64,000 nt of DNA, from positions 62,001 to 126,000 of the forward strand of contig NZ_SMAJ01000008.1 of the NCBI RefSeq assembly GCF_004346225.1, given 5' to 3'. This document shows positions 42,528 to 50,615 of the stretch, in pieces. The stretch's first letter is position 1, and the number at the start of each line of letters is the position of its first letter. The stretch is from Paralcaligenes ureilyticus (GTDB lineage: Bacteria; Pseudomonadota; Gammaproteobacteria; Burkholderiales; Burkholderiaceae_B). The notes beneath the pieces are model-generated. The model was not told the DNA's origin. It saw nothing but the letters and a program-made list of their open reading frames with translations, and ran no database searches. The translations under genes were made by a program, and so were the position numbers.

Positions 42528-42722
42528 AGCAGTCGCATCGTGCTTACGAAGGCCGTGCAGGAACGCATGCCCGGGGCCATCATGACCTTGTTCCAAGGAA
42601 ATCGCGAGGCAATGATTGGATTCACGCATGCGGAAGCGGTACAACTCGTTGACCTGCTTACACGACTGATCCGTAACCTCGATCAAATGGCGAGCGCCGA
42701 AACCCCGTTGCGCAATTCATAA
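42528..42722 (+). pseudogene. MarR-family remnant (C-terminal dimerisation helix)
   Basis: The frame ending at 42722 reads SSRIVLTKAVQERMPGAIM and ends with GFTHAEAVQLVDLLTRLIRN, the wing and C-terminal dimerisation helices of MarR regulators. The DNA-binding helices are missing, and the sequence immediately before it is the end of the LysR gene. It is a deletion remnant without a plausible start. Confidence 0.6.
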
Positions 42723-43559
42723 CGCCAACCACGTGCGAACATCTTTATGATCAAGTACCAACAAACATGTATTAGGCTCCCTCGTATAAGCCCCACGGTC
42801 GATAAACAGATGCGAGTCGTGCAATACCATGTGCTTGATCGGCGTATGCCCCACATAGGTCAAGGACAACCCGGGATGCATGGGTTGCTGGCTCACGAGC
42901 ACCTTTCCGGCAGGCGTGTCGATTTCTGTAGACTGCTTCATATTCACCTTGCCCACCAGCCGGCGGCCCCACGTGAGGGGCTCGATCATCCCTGATAAGA
43001 TCTCGTCGGTCAGCCGTTCATCGGTCAAGACCTGCTTGGGTGTCTGATCCACAGGCAAACCGGCCAGCGTGGACCAGGAGCTTTCCTCCTCGACACTTCC
43101 GGTCATGAGCTCCGCATGCGCCACATGAAATTGACTCTCTCCCTCGCCGACAGTCATGACATAGGGAAGGGCGGCGACACGGGGCAGCAGGTCTTGCGCC
43201 AATTCCGCTTCGGCCTGGTCGTTCAATTCACGGACCCAACCGCCGCCGTTGCGAAAGAACATTGACGCTGCGTTACTGGATGAATGCGGCATCATGGCTT
43301 GATGGTGGTAATCAAGCAGCATGTCTTCGTGGTTGCCGCGCACGGCGTAAAACCATGACTCGCGTAAAAGACGCAGGCATCCCATGGAGTCGGGACCCCG
43401 ATCGGCCAGGTCCCCGACTGAAAACAGCCGGTCCCGGGCCGCATTGAACCCGATGCGGGTTAATTCCGCCTGCAACAGATCCAGGCAGCCGTGCAGGTCG
43501 CCGACAATAAAATCACGTCCCGCCTGATTGACGGGGAGCCGTCGGTGAAAAGTCGCCAT
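42717..43559 (-). CDS. Metallophosphatase, serine/threonine protein phosphatase-like
   Basis: This 280-residue calcineurin-like enzyme has GDLHGCLDLL (residues about 21-30), GDLADRGPDS, GNHEDMLLD and later histidines in HVAHAEL and VGHTPIKHM. These are the five metal-binding motifs of lambda-type phosphatases, which dephosphorylate proteins or dinucleoside polyphosphates. The end shows RGAYTREPNTCLLVLD. It is complete, monocistronic and divergent from the SRPBCC gene at 43748. Confidence 0.92.
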   Translation of the reverse strand: MATFHRRLPVNQAGRDFIVGDLHGCLDLLQAELTRIGFNAARDRLFSVGDLADRGPDSMGCLRLLRESWFYAVRGNHEDMLLDYHHQAMMPHSSSNAASMFFRNGGGWVRELNDQAEAELAQDLLPRVAALPYVMTVGEGESQFHVAHAELMTGSVEEESSWSTLAGLPVDQTPKQVLTDERLTDEILSGMIEPLTWGRRLVGKVNMKQSTEIDTPAGKVLVSQQPMHPGLSLTYVGHTPIKHMVLHDSHLFIDRGAYTREPNTCLLVLDHKDVRTWLAL

Positions 43560-43747
43560 AATCGTTCCTCCGCTTCAGTTCAGTATAGACAGGCTGGCCG
43601 GTTTTTGGGGGGCCAGTTGGCCGGGCGGAAACATCGGCTACAAGTGTGAAAACGGTACTTTTACAAGATAATTATCCGCTTATCACGCAACTAAATAGTT
43701 GCATTTATGATTCGTTCGTTTTATCCTGCATCCAGGAGGTTGCACAT

Positions 43748-44209
43748 ATGAACGCATCAACAGATCGTATTGAAAGAGAGATTCTGCTCAAGGCCACTCG
43801 CTCGCGGGTCTGGCAGGCGCTTTCCGATGCCGAGGCATTCGGCGACTGGTTCGGGGTGGCGCTCAAGGGGCAGCGTTTTGTGGCGGGCCAGCGTGCGCGA
43901 GGGCACATCACCTATCCGGGATATGAACATGTTATGTGGGACGTGCTGGTCGAGCGAGTCGAGCCCGAGCGGCTGCTGTCCTTTCGCTGGCATCCCTATG
44001 CGGTAGACCCGGCGGTCGACTATACCGAAGAGCCCACCACGCTTGTGGTGTTCGAACTGGAGGACGCGGGCGAGGGTACCTTGCTGCGTCTTGTCGAATC
44101 GGGCTTCGACAATATCCCGCTCGCACGTCGCCCGGAGGCGTTTCGCATGAATAGCGGAGGGTGGGACGAACAGATGACGAACATCCAGAAGTATGTCGCC
44201 ACGCGCTAA
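43748..44209 (+). CDS. SRPBCC (AHSA1-like) domain protein
   Basis: This 153-residue START/AHSA1-like protein starts with RIEREILLKATRSRVWQALSDAEAF, the usual first strand and helix, followed by FGDWFG and a C-terminal helix GGWDEQMTNIQKYV. Such proteins bind a hydrophobic ligand in a helix-grip pocket. A strong AGGAGGT ribosome site precedes the ATG. The ArsR-type repressor gene overlaps its end by 17 bases, a very common pair in which the SRPBCC protein accompanies an ArsR regulator. Confidence 0.9.
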   Translation: MNASTDRIEREILLKATRSRVWQALSDAEAFGDWFGVALKGQRFVAGQRARGHITYPGYEHVMWDVLVERVEPERLLSFRWHPYAVDPAVDYTEEPTTLVVFELEDAGEGTLLRLVESGFDNIPLARRPEAFRMNSGGWDEQMTNIQKYVATR

Positions 44210-44543
44210 TCCGGCTTCCCGACGCACGTCGTTGCGGGGCTCCGCCCCGATTTTTGCGGCACTGGGCGACGAGACGCGCCTGTATCTCATTGCCGTTCTG
44301 TGCTCCAAAGGGGCGATGTCCATTGCGCAGCTCACCGCCGGTACGGCTATCACTCGCCAGGCGGTTACGAAACACCTGCAAGTGCTTGCGCACACAGGGC
44401 TGGTCCGCGATGTCAAACTCGGGCGCGAACGCCTTTGGGAGTTCGAACCTGCGCAATTGGAAGAAGCGCGGCGTTCTCTGGACGTCATTGCGCGACAATG
44501 GGATTGCGCGCTTGCAAAGTTGAAGTCGGTCGTGGAACGTTGA
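44193..44543 (+). CDS. ArsR-family transcriptional regulator
   Basis: This 116-residue winged helix has AALGDETRLYLIAVLCSKGAM as its first helices and ITRQAVTKHLQVLAHTGLV as the recognition helix. It lacks the cysteine metal sites of arsenic or cadmium sensors, so it belongs to the metal-independent branch that accompanies SRPBCC proteins. It overlaps the upstream SRPBCC gene by 17 bases, so translation is coupled. Likely autorepressor. Confidence 0.92.
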   Translation: MSPRANPASRRTSLRGSAPIFAALGDETRLYLIAVLCSKGAMSIAQLTAGTAITRQAVTKHLQVLAHTGLVRDVKLGRERLWEFEPAQLEEARRSLDVIARQWDCALAKLKSVVER

Positions 44544-44576
44544 TGGGCGGCTTGATGCCGGTGCTGTTTCAGCCCG

Positions 44577-45557
44577 TCAACGCGGTATCGGCGCGTTGGG
44601 TGAAAGAAAGGGATGCAAATCGCTCCAGGATAGGGTGACTTCCAGGATGCCCGAGGCCATGGCTCCCGCCTCGCCGGGATTGAACGAAATAAGAAGCCCC
44701 GGTTTGGTGAACGACCATGCTGCCGGGTCACTTATGCCCTTGTTGATACCGTCGTTAAAAACGATGGCGTCGTCGGTGCCCAGGGCCTGCGTGGCGCGTT
44801 TGCTCAGAAAGGCCTCCCAGCCGCTATCCGGCTTGAACAGGTCCGCCGCCTTAAGGCGAGGCAGGCCTGGCTTCAGCCAATAGGAGAGGTTGTGCGTGTC
44901 TTCGGAACCTGCTCCGCCGCCGCATTGCTCATAGTGCCGCATTTTGACGTTGATGAAATCGGATGTCGCCGATTCGACCGTGAAATTGACAAACTGTTCG
45001 GCGGACGTCTCTGCATCTCCGAAGCACCAGCTCGTTCTCGCGTCCGCTGCCCATTGCACCATCGCCGCATTCCATTGTTCTGCCAGAGGAGAAAGCGGAT
45101 GATCGATTCTTGGCAGGCCCGTATGCTGTTCCAAAGGTATTCCGGTAAGCGCTTGTTTCCCCATTGATGCGTAATGGTCGTCGCGGCTGAACACGAAGGG
45201 GCCCATCGATACGGCCGCGCTGCGCAGATCGCTAAGCCGATCTGCGTACTGTCGTTGCAGACAGGCTGTGGAACCTTCTTTCCTCTTGTTATCAAGACAT
45301 AGGACTTGCACCGTTTTGAGCCATTGCTTCTGGCCTGTGCGCAGAATCGCCTGGCCTGGGGCGGAAAGTAGCGGCAGAGCCGTGTTGTAGCGCTGCGCCA
45401 TCGCCATGTCCTGGGCGGATAGTTTCGGGTCCGCGCAAACCGTTTTCTCGAATGGGGTCCTGGCCTTGCCGCAGTCAAAACTGGCGGCTGGCGCGATGGA
45501 CGGCACTAGGCATACGAACAATATGCTGATGGTCAGCAAACCGTATTTATGGGCCAT
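44577..45557 (-). CDS. Exported protein with LprI-like domain and DUF3298-like C-terminus
   Basis: This 326-residue protein has a signal peptide ending at APAA-SF (about residue 26). Then comes SFDCGKARTPFEKTVCADP, the cysteine-bearing DUF1311/LprI motif linked to lysozyme inhibition, down to about residue 110. The C-terminal half is unassigned, but its last strand VTLSWSDLHPFLS looks like DUF3298/RsiV-type domains that bind lysozyme. The combination suggests a periplasmic envelope-protection factor. That is inference from the two domains. Confidence 0.75.
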   Translation of the reverse strand: MAHKYGLLTISILFVCLVPSIAPAASFDCGKARTPFEKTVCADPKLSAQDMAMAQRYNTALPLLSAPGQAILRTGQKQWLKTVQVLCLDNKRKEGSTACLQRQYADRLSDLRSAAVSMGPFVFSRDDHYASMGKQALTGIPLEQHTGLPRIDHPLSPLAEQWNAAMVQWAADARTSWCFGDAETSAEQFVNFTVESATSDFINVKMRHYEQCGGGAGSEDTHNLSYWLKPGLPRLKAADLFKPDSGWEAFLSKRATQALGTDDAIVFNDGINKGISDPAAWSFTKPGLLISFNPGEAGAMASGILEVTLSWSDLHPFLSPNAPIPR

Positions 45558-45717
45558 GAAGTGATTGTTCGCATTGGTGTGTTCGGGGGGAGATGAAAGT
45601 GTATGCCGATTGCCGATGAGCCGGTAAAAAGTCGTTACGTTTTCCGGTGCTCAGCCTGGAATGTCTGGAAACACGGAAAATCCTCGTTTGAGGTATTCTT
45701 TTGGACTTTAAACGGTT

Positions 45718-45742
45718 TGGCGGCCACAAGGGCTGCCGCTAC
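45718..45742 (-). repeat. REP-like palindromic repeat, single copy
   Basis: The sequence here (minus strand orientation) carries the GGCAGCCCTTGTGGCCGCC core with the GTAGC flank. It lies 16 bases before the ribosome site and start of the parvulin gene at 45758, inside its probable leader. Confidence 0.7.
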
Positions 45743-45757
45743 GAAGGAGTAATACCC

Positions 45758-46039
45758 ATGGCCCAAGCCACTGCTCGTCATATCCTGGTTTCCACCGAAG
45801 CGAAGTGCAACGAACTCAAAACCGCCATTGAAGGCGGCGCTGATTTCGCGCAAGTTGCGAAAGACAATTCCAGCTGCCCGTCCAGCCGCGACGGCGGCAA
45901 CCTGGGTTCGTTCGGCCCCGGTCAAATGGTCAAGGAATTCGACGCTGTCGTGTTCAGCGCGCCCATCAACGTCGTGCAAGGCCCTGTGAAGACCCAGTTC
46001 GGCTATCACCTGCTTGAAGTTACGAGCCGTCAGGACTGA
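45758..46039 (+). CDS. Small parvulin-type peptidyl-prolyl isomerase (PpiC-like)
   Basis: This 93-residue stand-alone parvulin has ATARHILVSTEAKCNELKTA (first strand and helix), SSCPSSRDGGNLGSFGPGQMV with the substrate loop, and GPVKTQFGYHLLEVTSR with the closing strand and active-site His. It isomerises prolyl bonds in protein folding. There is no signal peptide, so it is cytoplasmic like PpiC. GAAGGAG lies before the ATG. It converges with the GntR gene, and the two stops overlap by 20 bases. Confidence 0.95.
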   Translation: MAQATARHILVSTEAKCNELKTAIEGGADFAQVAKDNSSCPSSRDGGNLGSFGPGQMVKEFDAVVFSAPINVVQGPVKTQFGYHLLEVTSRQD

Positions 46040-46718
46040 TTCCGGTCGTCTTATCGGCGGCCGGCGCGCCTGTTTGCAGCCGCTGGATCGTATTTCGGAT
46101 GTGTTGTCTGGCTATTGTCTCAGCGCCCGCGCGATCTCCCCGCGCGATCACTTTGGCTATTTCAATGTGCTCCGCAATGGCGCTGACAGCGCGGCTGCGG
46201 TCCATCAGCATGCGCGGAGTGAAAACCTGCGATGTCATATGGACTATTGGCAGTTGCCTGGACAGAAATGCGTTATTGGCGACCGCAATAATCGCCGCAT
46301 GAAACTCGACATTGGTCCTGGTGTAGTCGTCAGGCATCCACGGGTCCAGTGAGCGCTTCTGACGTTCGATGATTTCGAGCAACCGGGCGCCCGCAGCCGG
46401 GTCGGCCCGTTGCGAGGCTTCGCTGGCCGCCATGCCATCGATGAATTCGCGCATGGTGTAGGCGTCCATGAGCTGCTGGAAGTCGATGTCGACAACGGTG
46501 GCGCCATTGCCTTTTTTAGTGCTCACCAGGCCTTCGCGTTCCAGCAGGCGCAGCGCCTCTCGCAGGGGCGTGCGGCTGATTTTGAGGTCGGCGGCAATTT
46601 GCTCCTGACGCAACGGATCGCCGGGCAGGTAGCGTCTGGAATAGATCCGGTTCCGTAGAACCTCGGCCACTTCGTGCACCAGTCGAATCCGGTTTTCCCG
46701 CTCAAATGTCTCGGCCAT
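46020..46718 (-). CDS. GntR-family regulator (FadR-like FCD subfamily)
   Basis: This 232-residue regulator has a winged helix at residues about 10-70 (ISRTPLREALRLLEREGLVS). The FCD effector domain, with a likely metal/ligand cluster of His residues (NVEFHAAIIAVA, AEHIEIAKVIA and ARQHIRNTI), follows to the end. The ATG at 46718 is preceded by AAGGAAGC. It is divergent from the dipeptide-type transporter operon, with a strong promoter and operator dyad in the gap, so it almost certainly controls that operon, probably as a repressor released by an imported acid. Confidence 0.93.
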   Translation of the reverse strand: MAETFERENRIRLVHEVAEVLRNRIYSRRYLPGDPLRQEQIAADLKISRTPLREALRLLEREGLVSTKKGNGATVVDIDFQQLMDAYTMREFIDGMAASEASQRADPAAGARLLEIIERQKRSLDPWMPDDYTRTNVEFHAAIIAVANNAFLSRQLPIVHMTSQVFTPRMLMDRSRAVSAIAEHIEIAKVIARGDRAGAETIARQHIRNTIQRLQTGAPAADKTTGISPDGS

Positions 46719-46744
46719 GGTTGCTTCCTTTTTGATAGGGTTAC

Positions 46745-46799
46745 TTGACATCATTTGAGTTGCCAGTATGATTGATATTGTATTCTGGATCCAGGATAC
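46745..46799 (+). promoter_or_regulatory. Promoter and GntR-type operator of the dipeptide transporter operon
   Basis: TTGACA (46745-46750), a 16-base spacer and TATGAT (46767-46772) make a near-consensus promoter. GTATTCTGGATCCAGGATAC (46780-46799) follows at about the transcription start and is a 20-base inverted repeat with one mismatched pair. Its last bases include the AGGA that serves the TTG start at 46803, so the regulator could block both transcription and ribosome entry. Confidence 0.7.
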
Positions 46800-46802
46800 T
46801 TT

Positions 46803-47795
46803 TTGGTAAAGCCAGAGACACCGGAGAGCTTTCTGTCCCTACAACTTTTCAAGAAGCTGTGCAGTTTCCTGCTCACGATGCTCGCCGCCATGGTGCTCAT
46901 CTTTCTTGTGCTGCAGGTGCTGCCTGGCGACCCGGCGCTGGTCATGCTGGGCCCAGATGCGCAACCCGACACCTTGGCCGCTCTGCACACGCAGCTTGGG
47001 CTGGATCAGCCTTTGGTCCAGCGATTTGCCTCTTGGGTCTGGGAAATGGCTCATGGCGATCTGGGCATCAGCTATGCCTACAGGGTGCCCGTGTCCGGCA
47101 TGGTGCTTGAGCGTCTGGCGGTCACGTTGCCGTTGGCGCTGATGGCCATTGTGATTACGATTGTGGTGTCGCTCGCGCTGGGGGTTTATGCGGCGACCAA
47201 CAACCATCGGCTGCGCGGCCAGGCGATCATGGCCCTTACTCAGTTCGGCATTGCGGTTCCCAACTTCTGGTTCGGCTTGCTCCTGATCCTGTTTTTCTCA
47301 ATTTACCTTGGATGGTTTCCGGCGGGGGGATTTCCCGGCTGGTCGGCCGGGGTGGGCCCCGCTCTCCAGGCGCTGTTGCTGCCCGCATGCGCTTTGGCAC
47401 TGGTGCAGGCGGCCATTCTGACGCGGGTTACGCGCGCGGCGTTGCTTGAAGTGCTTCATGACGATTTCATTCGCACTGCGCGTTCCACGGGCTTGTCGCG
47501 GCGGCAGGTGTTGTGGCGCCATGCTCTGCAAAATGCGATGGTTCCTGTCGCGACGGTGATGGGCCTGCAGTTCGCATCCTTGATCGCCGGTACTATCGTC
47601 ATAGAGAACGTTTTCGCCCTGCCGGGGCTGGGCCGGTTGATCTTTCAGGCGGTTGAACAGCGCGATCTCATCGTCGTCAGGACCATGGTTGTTCTATTGG
47701 TGGGCGTGGTGGTCGCGATGAATTACCTGGTCGATATCGCTTATTTGTTCATTGATCCGCGGTTGCGTGTGCGTCCTTCTGGAGACAGCCAATGA
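46803..47795 (+). CDS. Dipeptide/oligopeptide ABC transporter permease (DppB-like)
   Basis: This 330-residue permease has a first hydrophobic segment at residues about 20-40 and five more to the end. The periplasmic loop after helix 1 (VLPGDPALVMLGPDAQPD) and the EAA loop RTARSTGLSRRQVLWRHAL mark it as DppB/OppB. The start is a TTG at 46803 with AGGA six bases upstream; no ATG is available near it. Its stop overlaps the next gene by four bases (ATGA). Confidence 0.92.
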   Translation: MVKPETPESFLSLQLFKKLCSFLLTMLAAMVLIFLVLQVLPGDPALVMLGPDAQPDTLAALHTQLGLDQPLVQRFASWVWEMAHGDLGISYAYRVPVSGMVLERLAVTLPLALMAIVITIVVSLALGVYAATNNHRLRGQAIMALTQFGIAVPNFWFGLLLILFFSIYLGWFPAGGFPGWSAGVGPALQALLLPACALALVQAAILTRVTRAALLEVLHDDFIRTARSTGLSRRQVLWRHALQNAMVPVATVMGLQFASLIAGTIVIENVFALPGLGRLIFQAVEQRDLIVVRTMVVLLVGVVVAMNYLVDIAYLFIDPRLRVRPSGDSQ

Positions 47796-48643
47796 GGGCC
47801 TGGTTTAGCGGTTTTCGGCGGGTATCCAAGTCGGCCGGCTTGAATCTATGGATAGGCGGCGCTATTACCGGCGCGTTGCTGCTCGTTGCAATAATCTCTT
47901 TTTATTGGACGCCCCATTCGCTCACCCGCATGAATTTGCGAATGCGGCTTCAGCCGCCGTCGCATGAATTCCTGCTCGGCACCGATCAGTTCGGCCGGGA
48001 CGTGCTCTCGCAACTCATGGCGGGGGCGCAGAGCGCCCTGACTATCGGCGTCATGGCGGTGCTGCTTGGCCTGGTCGTGGGTGTCACGCTGGGGCTGCTC
48101 GCGGCAGCGCGTGGCGGCTGGATCGAAGAATTGACGATGCGAGCCTCCGACCTGTTATTTGCCTTTCCCGTCGTGCTGCTGGCGATTATGTTCGCCGCCG
48201 CCATGGGAGCGGGGACCACCAATAGCATGATCGCCATCGGGATCCATAACATCCCCATTTTTGCGCGCCTGACTCGCGGTGCCGCCAAATCGATCTGGAC
48301 GCGCGACTTCGTCATGGCCGCGCGCGTCGGCGGACGCGGCACCTGGGATATCTCGTTGCGCCATGTTCTGCCCAATGTGCTGAACATTCTGGTGGTGCAG
48401 GCAACCATCTCTTTTGCCATCGCGATTCTGGCCGATGCCGCGCTCAGCTACCTGGGCCTGGGCACACAGCCTCCTACGCCCACGTGGGGCCGCATGCTCA
48501 AGGACGCACAGACTTTCATGAGCCAGAATCCCTATCTGGCGATTTTCCCCGGGCTTACGATCGCAGTGACCGTGCTGGGTTTGAACTTGTTCGGCGATGC
48601 GTTGCGCGACATGCTCGACCCGCGCTTTGCCCGGAGTCGCTGA
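47792..48643 (+). CDS. Dipeptide/oligopeptide ABC transporter permease (DppC-like)
   Basis: This 283-residue second permease subunit has a hydrophobic N-terminal helix (residues about 25-45), the DppC-typical loop HEFLLGTDQFGRDVLSQLM and the EAA loop VGGRGTWDISLRHVLPN. Five further helices follow. The start overlaps DppB's stop (ATGA), and the stop is one base before the ATPase ATG. It pairs with DppB to form the channel for an imported peptide or peptide-like compound. Confidence 0.94.
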   Translation: MRAWFSGFRRVSKSAGLNLWIGGAITGALLLVAIISFYWTPHSLTRMNLRMRLQPPSHEFLLGTDQFGRDVLSQLMAGAQSALTIGVMAVLLGLVVGVTLGLLAAARGGWIEELTMRASDLLFAFPVVLLAIMFAAAMGAGTTNSMIAIGIHNIPIFARLTRGAAKSIWTRDFVMAARVGGRGTWDISLRHVLPNVLNILVVQATISFAIAILADAALSYLGLGTQPPTPTWGRMLKDAQTFMSQNPYLAIFPGLTIAVTVLGLNLFGDALRDMLDPRFARSR

Positions 48644-48644
48644 C

Positions 48645-49601
48645 ATGGCGCTGCTTGAAGTCGAAAAGCTTACCGTCTCGCTGCCGTCGGCCGCAGGCTG
48701 GGTTCGCCCGGTGGATCAAGTTTCGTTCGAATTGAACCGCGGCGAGGTGACGTGTATTGTCGGCGAATCAGGCTGCGGGAAATCGACGACTGCCCTGGCG
48801 CTTATCCGGCTTCTGGACGATAGGGCAAATATTTCCGGCAGCATGCGCTTTGATGGGCAGGAGATACTGGGTTTGAGCGAAGCGCAGATGTGCGCGATTC
48901 GCGGAAACCGCATGTCCATGGTGTTCCAGGAGCCGATGACGGCGTTAAACCCGGTCAAGACGATTGGGGCTCAGGTCATGGGGCCTTTGCTGCTGCATAC
49001 CGGCATGAATTCCGCCCAGGCGCATATGGAAGCCGAGCGCCTGCTCGCCCGTGTGGGCATCGACCAGGCCGCCAGGCGGATGAGCGCCTATCCGCATCAA
49101 TTATCCGGCGGTCAGCGTCAGCGCGTCGTCATTGCCATGGCGCTTGCCTGTAAGCCCGATCTGATCATCGCCGATGAGCCGACCACCGCGCTGGACACAA
49201 CCGTCCAGCGCCAGATACTGGACCTGCTGCTAAGCCTGGTTGATGAATCCTCCATCGCGCTTCTGTTGATCACCCATAACCTTGCGATTGTGTCCGAAAT
49301 TGCCGATAAAGTACTGGTCATGTATGGCGGGCAGGTGGTCGAGGCAGGGCCCGCAGAGAAGGTATTGAGCTGTCCGCGGCATCCCTATACGCGCGGCTTG
49401 ATGAACGCGCTTCCCCGTCCGGATGCGCCCGAGGGCCTGCGTTTGATTCCCATTGCCGGAACGGTGCCGAATCTGTCGCATATGCCGATTGGATGCGCTT
49501 TCGCCGATCGCTGCGACATGGCGATCGATGCGTGCCGCAGCGGCCGTCCGCCCATGCGGGTGATTGAAAGTGGGCACGCCGTTGCGTGTATTCGGGCATG
49601 A
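48645..49601 (+). CDS. Dipeptide/oligopeptide ABC transporter ATP-binding protein (DppD-like)
   Basis: This 318-residue ATPase has Walker A GESGCGKST, Q-loop VFQEPMTALNP, signature LSGGQRQR, Walker B IIADEPTTALD and switch His in LITHN. The C-terminal CxxRC-type cluster (IGCAFADRCDMAIDACRSG) is the site that binds a [4Fe-4S] cluster in Dpp/Opp ATPases. It ends ATGA-overlapped with the DppF-like gene. Partner ATPase of the next gene. Confidence 0.95.
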   Translation: MALLEVEKLTVSLPSAAGWVRPVDQVSFELNRGEVTCIVGESGCGKSTTALALIRLLDDRANISGSMRFDGQEILGLSEAQMCAIRGNRMSMVFQEPMTALNPVKTIGAQVMGPLLLHTGMNSAQAHMEAERLLARVGIDQAARRMSAYPHQLSGGQRQRVVIAMALACKPDLIIADEPTTALDTTVQRQILDLLLSLVDESSIALLLITHNLAIVSEIADKVLVMYGGQVVEAGPAEKVLSCPRHPYTRGLMNALPRPDAPEGLRLIPIAGTVPNLSHMPIGCAFADRCDMAIDACRSGRPPMRVIESGHAVACIRA

Positions 49602-50584
49602 AACCGCAAGTGGCTGTATCTCCCGCCATTGTCCTGTCGGTCGAGGATTTAAGTATCCGATACCGGCTGCCCAGCCAGCAACTGTTAAAGCCGCCTGCCT
49701 CGATGACCGCTGTCGACCGGGTTAGCTTCAAGGTCCGTGCCGGTGCCACGCTTGGCCTGGTGGGCGAGTCCGGTTCCGGCAAATCATCGACCGCGCGCGC
49801 TGTGATGGCGTTGGAGCGGCCGAGCTCCGGGCGTGTTCGGCTCTTCGATCGAGACCTTGCAACCCTTTCGCGCGGGGAACTCAAGCAGCTTCGACAGAGC
49901 TTTCAAATGATTTTCCAGGATCCCTACGGATCCCTGGATCCCAGGTATTCGATCGAGAGAATCATCGTCGAGCCGATTCACGGCATTGCCCGATCCGAGG
50001 CTCGGCAGCGCGCTGCGCACGCGCTTGAAGAGGTAGGGCTGCGCGCCGACGACCTTCGAAAATACCCCAACCAGTTTTCAGGCGGCCAGCGGCAGCGGAT
50101 CGCCATTGCCCGGGCTCTTGTCACCCGGCCGGCCCTGATCGTGGCCGACGAGGCCGTGTCGGCGCTCGACGTGTCGGTGCAGGCGCAGGTGCTCAACCTG
50201 ATGAAGGACTTGCAGGCTGAACACAATATGGCCTATTTGTTCATCAGCCACGATCTTGCTGTCGTCAGGTATCTGTGTGAAGAAATCATCGTGCTGTTTC
50301 GCGGGGCCATTGTCGAATCGGGCAACACGCTCGAGGTATTGCAGTCGCCGGCTCATCCGTACACCCGTGAGCTGATCGACGCCATGCCGCGTCTGGGCGT
50401 GCGCCGACGGGTGGCGCGGATCGTTCCCGGTTCGCCTGGCGGCACTCCATCGGCAGAGGTCGGGCTTTTGCAGGGTGGTTGCCCATACCGGACGAGGTGC
50501 GCGCGTGCTGCCGCGGTTTGCCAAGAGGCGCCCGAATTGCGAGAGCGCGGCGATGGGCGGCAAGTCGCGTGCCATTTCGGCTGA
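49598..50584 (+). CDS. Dipeptide/oligopeptide ABC transporter ATP-binding protein (DppF-like)
   Basis: This 328-residue ATPase has Walker [12 protein letters not shown]-loop [11 protein letters not shown], signature FSGGQRQR, Walker [14 protein letters not shown] and FISHDLAVV. Note DEAVSALD where DEPTSALD is more usual, which is common in DppF. The C-terminal cysteine set ([17 protein letters not shown]) is intact. The start overlaps the previous stop, and the hydrolase gene begins 31 bases after its stop with its own ribosome site. Confidence 0.95.
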   Translation: MKPQVAVSPAIVLSVEDLSIRYRLPSQQLLKPPASMTAVDRVSFKVRAGATLGLVGESGSGKSSTARAVMALERPSSGRVRLFDRDLATLSRGELKQLRQSFQMIFQDPYGSLDPRYSIERIIVEPIHGIARSEARQRAAHALEEVGLRADDLRKYPNQFSGGQRQRIAIARALVTRPALIVADEAVSALDVSVQAQVLNLMKDLQAEHNMAYLFISHDLAVVRYLCEEIIVLFRGAIVESGNTLEVLQSPAHPYTRELIDAMPRLGVRRRVARIVPGSPGGTPSAEVGLLQGGCPYRTRCARAAAVCQEAPELRERGDGRQVACHFG

Positions 50585-50615
50585 ACTACATAAATAAGTG
50601 ATTGAGGAGAAGCAA

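Noticed and set aside
43594-43616. CTGGCC/GGCCAG hairpin upstream of the SRPBCC gene
   Set aside because: It has a short stem and lies between divergent starts, so it is neither a terminator nor a convincing operator.
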